DNA from: a virus
Virus record (IMG/VR): IMGVR_UViG_3300025769_000858
Coordinates: 1-23,557 of that record
Strand: one strand, 5' to 3'
DNA length: 23,557 nucleotides
Below the pieces are notes generated by a model that worked only from the letters and a program-made list of their open reading frames with translations, did no database searches and was not told where the DNA came from. Shown piece by piece: positions 15,998-21,372 of this stretch. The position numbers were made by a program, and so were the translations under genes. Position 1 is the first letter of the stretch. Each line of letters starts with the position of its first letter.

Positions 15998-17280
15998 GCG
16001 GCTGCTCCAAATGGATCGTATTTATTCTGCGCAACCGCCTGGGGCGGTCGTGCGTTGTCGGTGACGGTTTTCATGCCAACAGCCATATAGCGAAACGCAT
16101 CAGCGGCATGGCTTGACCAATCGTGTACTGGCTGGTCGCGAAATTTTCTTGTGCGGTCGTTGTATTTGCGGTGGTAGTGACGCAAAGACTCAAGACCCTG
16201 GCGGCAATTGTCGCGATCGATGTAACAGCGCGGTATCAAAAGCCTTGCGGCATGGATGCCATCTTCAACTGGAAGGCGTGGGACGACGCGAAAGTTCAGC
16301 CCCAAATCATATGCAGTTTCTCGACGGCTTTTACCGCTGCCCATCTCACGCACTTCCAGATCATGCGGCCCATAGTGCGAGCCGTATGTGTAACCCAGGC
16401 TATGCAGGTGCCGCACATAGTGCGGCAGACCTTCGCCACGGTTTTCGTAGTAGTCGATAACCTGCACCTCACCGCGGCCCACGCTTTGCGTAAACCAGAT
16501 CGCAGTGTAGTCATGCATTCCGATATCCCAGAACGTATCGACCTTATTAGCCGGATCGTGCGGGACGCTCGTAATACGTTTTTTGTCATCAAGATCCTGT
16601 AACTCTTTGCCAAAAATGCTGCCGGGTACGTTCGCAACCCAACTGCATTCGAACTCCTGATTGTACTGGTCGATCGTCATGGTCGCCTTGGCGGCTTCCA
16701 GTTCTTCCGCATCGAGCAATTGGGTTTCAGATGCCTTGTACATCTGGCGCGCCCAGCCCTTTGTGCTGGCGGCGGCTTCCCACAAATCGTGAAAGTAGTT
16801 GTGGCCCTGCGGCGTGCCGATGAACGTGCAACCGCCTTTCCTGTCGGACAGTGCCGGGCGGATGACTTCGGGAAAAATGCTTTCCGGCATATCCGCGACC
16901 TCGTCCATCACGGCGAAATCGAGGTAGATGCCTCTCAGACTTGAGGGATTTTCTGATCCCAGAAGGCTTATTCTGGCGCCGTTGGGCAGGTCGCAGCGCA
17001 GTTCCGTCTCATGGTACTTCGTGCCGGGTATCTTTCCGCTGAACTGCTTCAGATAATCCCAGGCGACGTTTTTTGCCTGGCGATACGTCGGCGCTATATA
17101 CGCCAACCGCGGGTTGGGCTTCTGTTCCTCGATCGCGCGCTTCAGCAGATGATTGATGGCACAGACCGTCTTGCCGAACCGGCGATGCATGACCAGCACG
17201 TTGAAGCGGTTCTGATCCAGCATCTGGTGCAGTTCCCGCTGTAACGGGCGAGGCGTGTAATCGATCTCTATCGTCTTCAA
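15994..17280 (-). CDS. terL: Terminase large subunit, 428 aa
   Basis: This is the ATPase-nuclease motor that fills the capsid. RPLQRELHQ (11-19) is the adenine-binding region. MHRRFGKT (31-38) is the Walker A motif. LDFAVMDE (120-127) is Walker B with the catalytic Glu. FIGTPQG (153-159) is the coupling motif. The RNase H-like nuclease follows, with WDIGMHD (251-257, first acidic residue D252), VIDYYE near 274-279, and HDWSSHAADAFRY (386-398, acidic D387/D394). The only sensible start is TTG at 17280, which overlaps the previous stop as TTGA. The next in-frame ATG would remove the adenine-binding motif. It lies upstream of the proline-rich pair and portal. Confidence 0.93.
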   Translation of the reverse strand: MKTIEIDYTPRPLQRELHQMLDQNRFNVLVMHRRFGKTVCAINHLLKRAIEEQKPNPRLAYIAPTYRQAKNVAWDYLKQFSGKIPGTKYHETELRCDLPNGARISLLGSENPSSLRGIYLDFAVMDEVADMPESIFPEVIRPALSDRKGGCTFIGTPQGHNYFHDLWEAAASTKGWARQMYKASETQLLDAEELEAAKATMTIDQYNQEFECSWVANVPGSIFGKELQDLDDKKRITSVPHDPANKVDTFWDIGMHDYTAIWFTQSVGRGEVQVIDYYENRGEGLPHYVRHLHSLGYTYGSHYGPHDLEVREMGSGKSRRETAYDLGLNFRVVPRLPVEDGIHAARLLIPRCYIDRDNCRQGLESLRHYHRKYNDRTRKFRDQPVHDWSSHAADAFRYMAVGMKTVTDNARPPQAVAQNKYDPFGAAA

Positions 17281-17438
17281 TGCACAAGCTCGCCGGCAGA
17301 GTCTTCCCAGCCCTCAAACGGCCCCATAAGCTGTTGCAGGAACCATTCAGCGGCCTCCTGGGTGTCAAAGCCCTCAAGCATCACGCACAAGCCTACCTTG
17401 CCCTCCATGTCGGGTACGCAGTAGGCGCTGTAATGCAT
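17277..17438 (-). CDS. Small hypothetical protein before terL, 53 aa
   Basis: A longer frame is open upstream, but that part lies over two other genes and has out-of-character composition. The ATG at 17438 is the likely start, with GAGG 3-4 nt upstream. It overlaps the stop of the 48-aa gene by one base (TGATG). The product begins MHYSAYCVPDMEGKVGLCVM and ends with an acidic stretch after EAAEWFLQQLMGPFEGWE. It looks like a small alpha/beta domain with two Cys. I do not recognise it. Its stop overlaps the terL start as TTGA, so it may serve for translational coupling of terL. Confidence 0.65.
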   Translation of the reverse strand: MHYSAYCVPDMEGKVGLCVMLEGFDTQEAAEWFLQQLMGPFEGWEDSAGELVH

Positions 17439-17584
17439 CAGCCTCGGCCCATCACAGACTTCTTTTTCTTCTTCGGAAACCCGGCCTTCATGTTGGCGTA
17501 GGCTTTCGAACTTACGGTGGATTTGCTTTTCGGCCGGCTGGTGCCAGCTTTTTTGCGAGCGTTCATGTTTGCGTAGAGGCTCAT
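17438..17584 (-). CDS. Small very basic protein, 48 aa
   Basis: I choose the ATG at 17584, which overlaps the DUF6321-like stop as ATGA and has AAGG about 9 nt upstream. An in-frame start exists upstream but lies inside the neighbour. The protein starts MSLYANMNARKKAGTSRPKS and repeats the unit YANM-(N/K)A at residues 4-9 and 29-34. A run of lysines follows (38-42). With about one third Lys/Arg it is likely to bind nucleic acid. Short Ser/Lys-rich proteins of this kind occur near terminase genes in other phages. No function is known to me. Confidence 0.65.
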   Translation of the reverse strand: MSLYANMNARKKAGTSRPKSKSTVSSKAYANMKAGFPKKKKKSVMGRG

Positions 17585-17877
17585 GCTTTTTTCGCCTTGT
17601 TTCGTTTGCTGATTGCCGCCGCTTTGCTTTTGGCGTCGGCCTTGGATGAAGCGCCCCACGCGCGGAGAGAAAGAGAGAGACGCGTGGGGCGTCCCTTCGC
17701 ATCGCGCATCGGCCCCTTCATGTTGCCCATGCGGGCGAGGAAGCTGGCGCGGCGAGGATTGTCGCCTTTCTTGACCGGCGGCTTCAGTGTGCCGGACTTG
17801 TAGCTGGCGCGGCCTTTGGCGTTTAAGCCGCCTTTCGGATTCTTGCCTTCTTTGCGGGTCCAGGCGGGTGATGCCAT
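17581..17877 (-). CDS. DUF6321-like basic protein, 98 aa
   Basis: The start is taken at ATG 17877, with GGAG 9 nt upstream. An upstream ATG at 17919 would add 14 residues encoded within a perfect inverted repeat, which looks non-coding. The protein shows GGLNAKGRASYKSGTLKPPV, then RRASFLARMGNMKGPMRDAK and GRPTRLSLSLRAW. This is the pattern of a small phage family I recall as DUF6321. It is strongly basic (Lys/Arg-rich throughout, with a KRNKAKKA tail). Function is unknown. Its place between terS and terL suggests a packaging- or DNA-related role, which is inference only. The coding sequence contains an 11-bp inverted repeat at 17652-17691. Confidence 0.78.
   Translation of the reverse strand: MASPAWTRKEGKNPKGGLNAKGRASYKSGTLKPPVKKGDNPRRASFLARMGNMKGPMRDAKGRPTRLSLSLRAWGASSKADAKSKAAAISKRNKAKKA
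17652..17691. repeat. 11-bp perfect inverted repeat with polypurine spacer, inside the DUF6321-like gene
   Basis: The arms CGCCCCACGCG (17652-17662) and CGCGTGGGGCG (17681-17691) are exact reverse complements. They flank an 18-nt spacer that is purine-only on the plus strand after its first base. A hairpin this strong in coding sequence is unusual. Confidence 0.8.
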
Positions 17878-17895
17878 GTGGCGCTGCTCCGGTTC

Positions 17896-17916
17896 AGGCT
17901 CAGAGCGTCTGAGCCT
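17896..17916. repeat. 9-bp perfect inverted repeat just upstream of the DUF6321-like start
   Basis: The arms AGGCTCAGA and TCTGAGCCT are separated by GCG. The hairpin ends 18 nt before the chosen ATG at 17877. No T run follows on either strand, so it is not a standard terminator. It could be an operator, an RNA-stabilising 5' hairpin or part of a packaging site. Confidence 0.75.
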
Positions 17917-17919
17917 CAT

Positions 17920-18144
17920 TCTTCGATGTATTATCGTCTAGGGAAGCGGCGGGCGGTCTTGGGGGGGGAGGGGTAGGCATTTGCCGAAATCGGAAAAAAA
18001 ATGGCACCCCCCCATCGCCAACGGACGCTAACCCATTGAAAACATTACGCTGACCTACTGATTATCTATCCGTGGACGCTGCGAATGCGTTGCAATTGCG
18101 GCATCGCGCGCGTATCGATAGCCGCCTCCGCCTACTTAAAAAAA
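17920..18144. other. Non-coding spacer between terS and the DUF6321-like gene, with G and C tracts
   Basis: No convincing ORF lies here on either strand. The stretch holds GGGGGGGGAGGGG at 17961-17973, an A8 tract at 17994-18001 and C7 at 18007-18013. The G and C tracts could pair to form a long hairpin around a CCGATTTCGG palindrome. A T7 tract (minus strand) directly follows the terS stop but has no convincing stem. A GATAAT hexamer (minus) near 17933-17938 has no good -35 partner. Confidence 0.6.
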
Positions 18145-18627
18145 CTATTGTTTCGACGTGTCGTCAGCCACCAGCTTGATGACATCGGCCGGCTCAGACT
18201 TGCCTTGCTCCTGCTCGTCCGGCACGGCTCCCCACACCAGCGTCACTGGTCCGCTTTGCTGCTCGATGTCTTCCTTCTTGTGACGCACACCACGGGGCTG
18301 CATCTTCGCGAACGTCCACTTCTTGGTGTCAACCTCAAGCCGACGACGCTGCACTTCGGCGTTCATGTATCGCGGGTCCATGTCCGTCGGCAGCGGAGAC
18401 GCCGCCAGGTCATGCATCTCGTCGCTCAGAACCTCGGCGCCGATCGCTCTCGCACGGCTGTACATATCGAACAGGTCTTCATCACGCTGCACCGCCTTCA
18501 GCACCGTGACCCAATGCGGCATGTTCTCGCCCTTGTCACACACCGAACGCAGCGACTTGCCCTTCGCGAGTTCGTCGCAGACTTCCTGCATCTTCGACTT
18601 CGTGACCTTGAACCGCTTGGTCATCAT
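18145..18627 (-). CDS. terS: Terminase small subunit, 160 aa
   Basis: Terminase small subunits recognise phage DNA and recruit the large subunit. The N-terminal region TKSKMQEVCDELAKGKSLRS, followed by VCDKGENMPHWVTVLKAV, is the helix-turn-helix pattern of one common phage TerS group (IC..LA.GkSLr.IC...MP..sTV). It continues with FDMYSRARAIGAEVLSDEMH, and then the RRRLEVDTKKWTFAKMQPR motif at about 94-112, equally typical of the group. I start at the ATG at 18627 (an ATG pair, 18627/18624). A longer frame to 18696 would be read through a perfect terminator hairpin. The ribosome site is poor (GGGTGG directly before the ATG). A candidate promoter and terminator lie just upstream. Confidence 0.87.
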   Translation of the reverse strand: MMTKRFKVTKSKMQEVCDELAKGKSLRSVCDKGENMPHWVTVLKAVQRDEDLFDMYSRARAIGAEVLSDEMHDLAASPLPTDMDPRYMNAEVQRRRLEVDTKKWTFAKMQPRGVRHKKEDIEQQSGPVTLVWGAVPDEQEQGKSEPADVIKLVADDTSKQ

Positions 18628-18634
18628 CCACCCA

Positions 18635-18657
18635 TAAAAAAACCCGCCGAAGCGGGT
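18635..18657 (-). terminator. Intrinsic terminator / possible attenuator directly before terS
   Basis: Read on the minus strand, ACCCGC-TTCG-GCGGGT forms a 6-bp stem closed by a stable UUCG-type loop, followed by seven T residues. The T tract ends 7 nt before the terS ATG. It would stop transcripts coming from the replication genes as well as those from the candidate promoter at 18686-18715. Confidence 0.9.
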
Positions 18658-18660
18658 GAT

Positions 18661-18676
18661 TGGCGTCAGAACGCCA
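18661..18676 (-). promoter_or_regulatory. Leader hairpin upstream of the terS terminator
   Basis: Read on the minus strand, TGGCGT-TCTG-ACGCCA is a perfect 6-bp stem with a 4-nt loop, located 3 nt upstream of the terminator stem. The two tandem hairpins would form the first transcribed part of the terS leader if the candidate promoter is real. It could be an antitermination signal, a pause signal or simply RNA structure. Confidence 0.55.
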
Positions 18677-18685
18677 CCATACAGA

Positions 18686-18715
18686 AAAATACCCACATTT
18701 AGTGTGCATCGTCAA
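18686..18715 (-). promoter_or_regulatory. Candidate sigma70-type promoter for the late (terS) operon
   Basis: The minus strand carries TTGACG (18715-18710; 5 of 6 to consensus), an 18-nt spacer, and TATTTT (18691-18686; 4 of 6). It lies in the short gap after the DUF6362-like gene and upstream of the tandem hairpins and terS. Transcription would start near 18679. Sequence match alone is modest; the location is what makes it credible. Confidence 0.45.
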
Positions 18716-18724
18716 CACCAAACA

Positions 18725-19141
18725 CTACATCTTGTACCACAACTCCAAAATAGCCCGCTCAAACCGCCGCTTGGCCGTCGCCGGGTGACAGCCCACCAAA
18801 CCCGCCACACGGCGCCATGCTGGCCCTCTCTGCCGCCTCACTGCCGAATGGGCTACTGCCCATACCAAACGAGCGTCATCGGCCTCCAGCAGCCTTGTAA
18901 GCCGCAACGCAGCATCCCAGCGATCAACCTCACCCGCATCAGCCGGACTCGGTCGCACCTCGAACTCTCCATACCCATAAGCCAGCCCAGGATCAGGCAG
19001 ATAAGTTGGCCAGGCCACGCGATACTTTTTCCGCATCACTCCCGGCATCTTCCGCTCAGTCTCAGCGGCTTCAAAGAACAAACCAACCAACCCATCGACA
19101 TCGCCGACACGCTGCCGCAAGGCTTCAAATTCACCCATCAT
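18725..19141 (-). CDS. DUF6362-like HTH protein, candidate regulator, 138 aa
   Basis: The family pattern is clear. EAAETERKMPGVMRKKY-x-x-AWP (24-45) is followed by a GYGEFEVRPSPADAGEVDR segment and then ADDARLVWAVA (87-97). The C-terminal WRRVAGLVGCHPATAKRRFE (109-128) is a sigma-factor-like helix-turn-helix. I recall DUF6362 as a family of alphaproteobacterial phages and prophages with no proven function. The HTH implies DNA binding. Start: ATG at 19141 (or 19138), with GGAAGG 6 nt upstream. The gene lies between the palindrome/TGCGCA region and the promoter-terminator leader of terS. That makes it a candidate regulator of late genes or of its own promoter (inference). Confidence 0.75.
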   Translation of the reverse strand: MMGEFEALRQRVGDVDGLVGLFFEAAETERKMPGVMRKKYRVAWPTYLPDPGLAYGYGEFEVRPSPADAGEVDRWDAALRLTRLLEADDARLVWAVAHSAVRRQRGPAWRRVAGLVGCHPATAKRRFERAILELWYKM

Positions 19142-19300
19142 TGCGCACCTTCCGCCAACGTACTAGCCACGTTTACTGCGCACCAAGTGCGCGCCAAATG
19201 CGCAGCAAGCGCATTGGCGTGCGCGTGCGCAGTAAACTAGTACGGAATTTTTCTGCGCGCGCACTTTTTGCGCAGCTAATGCGCAGTAAGCGCGCAGTAA
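19142..19300. repeat. TGCGCA / GCGCAGTAA repeat cluster
   Basis: Six copies of the palindrome TGCGCA start at 19142, 19177, 19199, 19226, 19269 and 19280. GCGCAGTAA occurs directly at 19227-19235, 19281-19289 and 19292-19300, and inverted (TTACTGCGC) at 19173-19181. Further TGCGCGC and GCGCGC variants lie between them. The density far exceeds chance and the stretch has no ORF of its own. It could be an origin with iterons, an operator array or a terminase-binding site. Confidence 0.75.
19159..19244. repeat. 86-bp imperfect palindrome (potential cruciform)
   Basis: The outer arms CGTACTA (19159-19165) and TAGTACG (19238-19244) pair. The middle arms GTTTACTGCGCAC (19171-19183) and GTGCGCAGTAAAC (19225-19237) are perfect over 13 bp. 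The inner arms CGCC-AAATGCGC (19192-19203) and GCGCATT-GGCG (19209-19219) pair over 11 bp with a single-base bulge around the loop AGCAA. The whole folds into one long hairpin with small bulges. It lies between the primase/helicase stop and the DUF6362-like start. Confidence 0.85.
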
Positions 19301-19320
19301 CAGACCAAAAACAAACACCC

Positions 19321-19342
19321 CAATGTTCACCCATTGTTCACC
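19321..19342. repeat. Tandem 11-bp repeat across the primase stop codon
   Basis: CAATGTTCACC and CATTGTTCACC stand head to tail and differ at one base. The left copy contains the stop codon of the primase/helicase gene. This is short, but it borders the repeat cluster to its left and may belong to the same regulatory or origin region. Confidence 0.6.
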
Positions 19343-21372
19343 CCCGGCAGCTTGTCATAATCAACGAATAATCCTTCATCAGATCGCCGGCGAACTGGGT
19401 TCTTGTACTCGTCTGAAAACAGGACGCCGGACTGTTGCCACGCTCGAATGATGGTTTTTGCAGCGCCATCTGCGATGCCCATTTGCACCAGCACTGTGCC
19501 GGCCCAACGTGCGGCAGACCTTTGGGTCCAGGTGTAGCGTTGGCCGTCGTCCAACCCCTCGCCAATCAGCAGCAAAGCACGTCGCGCACCATCAACGCCC
19601 AGCCCGTCAAATGGGTCAGGCGGCGACCAGGGCGCCAGAACGCCCACATAATCGCCTTGCATTAACTCAACCGAATGACGCTCGAACCACACCGCATCCG
19701 CGCTGGGTGCGCTCATATTGCCCTTCGCGTCGTCAACGCGGACGTACCACGACCGCCGCGCGGGCAGGATGTCGAAGCCTTCAGCCTCTTTGTCTGACAT
19801 CGGTGTAATGGTCCGCGCCGATCGCACGGCACCGGCCAAAGCGCCGGCGCCTCGCGCAGTGTTTATGTCGCCGGCAGTTGCCACGAAACCAGACGGCGGT
19901 TTGCGTGTGTGATGGACAAGATCAATGGCCGCACCGCACCGCTTTGCTACATCAGCGAACACGTCCAGCACCGCATCGATCTGCTTGTTGTCGTTCTCTT
20001 CGGCGTAGTGGGCCTTTACGAGCGGATCGACCTGGAGCAGCCCGATGTCCAGCCGCTGCATCTGCTCGATGACCTGCTCCGCGGCCACTGTCGGCGCCAC
20101 AATGCCGTCCACTGGCTCGGCGACAATCATCTTGCAGTCGCGGCCGCTATCGAGAAATAGCCAGCCTTCCAACTCACCGGGATCAATATCAAACTGCTCG
20201 CATATGGCCCACGCCCGCCGCAGCAGTTCGTCGCGCGGATCTTCAAGGTTGTAATGCCACACACGAACCCGCTCTCGTACTGGAACGCCCAGCAGGTCGC
20301 GCCCCGTCGCTAGCGCAATGGCTTCGGTCAGTTCCAGCGTGGTCTTGCCCACGCCACCCGGCGACACGGTAGCCGACACATATCCACGGATCAGATGCTT
20401 GCCATACAGCCACCGACGCGGCTCTACGCCGCGCATATCGGCAGCACTGAAGCCTGATGCCATAACGCGCACAATTCGCGTCTGGACCCCATCCAAGACC
20501 GCCTGACGGCCCTCAGAAACCCACACGTCGTTCCAGTCCAGACCGACGTCGTCCGGCATGACAATATAGTCGGGCTTCGCCTTCCTCGCACCGTCCATGC
20601 CCGCACCGCTCTCGTCATTATCGGCCGCAATCACGATCTCAGCGCGCGGCCACGCAGCACGCAGCCCCTCAACCACCGGCGCAAGATTGCCGGCGTCGAA
20701 CGCACACACGGCACACTGGCCGGTCGCCTCATATACAGACGCCGCGGTCGAATAGCCTTCGGCGACATAGATCACGCCGGATGGCCGGCCCAACATAAAG
20801 AAGCCGCCCTTCTTGCGACCACCAGCCAGAAACCGCTTCTCGCCATCAGGCCCAATCGTCTGGTGTGAAATCACCTGCCCGGTGCTATCCACGATCGGGA
20901 TCAGCAGCTTGTCGCCGTCCAGCAGCAACCCGTGCGATCCGACCTGCTTGTCCAGCAGGTAAGGATGATCGACCGCGAACTCTGCCGCGGCGATGTCCTG
21001 CTCCGCCTGGGCCGCTGCCTCAATGCGCCGCGCCTCGATCTCTGCGGCCTGTCGTTCACGCGCAAGCTGGATGTTGTGCTTTTCAACAATGGTCAGCGCG
21101 CCAGCCTCACGGCTGCACCATGTTTGCTGACCGCGTCCCGCCTTCCACGATCCGAACGAGCCGTAAAGAATGCCGTCTAACTCGGACAGGACATACCAGC
21201 CGGACGTGTTCTTGCCCCGCGCCTCACCGTCAGGCACACGGTGGATCTCATCGTCTGCCACTGCCACGCCAGCCAGGCGCAGACCGAACGCTGATGCTGC
21301 GTCGGTGAAGTCGCGCACAGATTCCAAGCCGCTCACCTGCGGGCGTATAATTATCTCAGGTATCGCGACCAC
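19327..21372 (-). CDS. Primase/helicase: TOPRIM plus RecA-like (RepA/AAA_25-type) ATPase, 681 aa
   Basis: The N-terminal domain (about 1-150) has the SGWYVLSELDGILYGSFGSW and QTWCSREAGALT pattern of phage primase-helicase proteins, then a charged helical linker (100-135). The TOPRIM domain covers about 196-290: VIYVAEGYSTAASVYEATG contains the catalytic Glu (E205), and IVIAADNDESG contains the D-x-D pair (D251, D253). The C-terminal ATPase starts near 328 with Walker A SPGGVGKT (337-344). Walker B is LLQVDPL (445-451), followed by DLVHHTRKP (484-492). The start is GTG at 21372, overlapping the methyltransferase stop (TAGTG). It would prime and unwind DNA at the phage fork. An N-terminal zinc-binding domain is not evident. 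Confidence 0.88.
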   Translation of the reverse strand: MVAIPEIIIRPQVSGLESVRDFTDAASAFGLRLAGVAVADDEIHRVPDGEARGKNTSGWYVLSELDGILYGSFGSWKAGRGQQTWCSREAGALTIVEKHNIQLARERQAAEIEARRIEAAAQAEQDIAAAEFAVDHPYLLDKQVGSHGLLLDGDKLLIPIVDSTGQVISHQTIGPDGEKRFLAGGRKKGGFFMLGRPSGVIYVAEGYSTAASVYEATGQCAVCAFDAGNLAPVVEGLRAAWPRAEIVIAADNDESGAGMDGARKAKPDYIVMPDDVGLDWNDVWVSEGRQAVLDGVQTRIVRVMASGFSAADMRGVEPRRWLYGKHLIRGYVSATVSPGGVGKTTLELTEAIALATGRDLLGVPVRERVRVWHYNLEDPRDELLRRAWAICEQFDIDPGELEGWLFLDSGRDCKMIVAEPVDGIVAPTVAAEQVIEQMQRLDIGLLQVDPLVKAHYAEENDNKQIDAVLDVFADVAKRCGAAIDLVHHTRKPPSGFVATAGDINTARGAGALAGAVRSARTITPMSDKEAEGFDILPARRSWYVRVDDAKGNMSAPSADAVWFERHSVELMQGDYVGVLAPWSPPDPFDGLGVDGARRALLLIGEGLDDGQRYTWTQRSAARWAGTVLVQMGIADGAAKTIIRAWQQSGVLFSDEYKNPVRRRSDEGLFVDYDKLPGVNNG

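Noticed and set aside
17439-17702. N-terminal extension of the 53-aa gene to 17702
   Set aside because: It would overlap two better-supported basic genes and consists of Arg/Lys/His-rich shadow sequence; ATG 17438 has a ribosome site.
18628-18696. Upstream start of terS at 18696
   Set aside because: The extension is encoded by the terminator hairpin and T tract; family N-termini begin near TKRFKVTKSK.
18656-19240. 194-codon plus-strand frame over the terS leader, DUF6362-like gene and palindrome
   Set aside because: It is antisense to a recognised family and to inverted repeats; the His/Pro/Gln-rich composition is that of a shadow.
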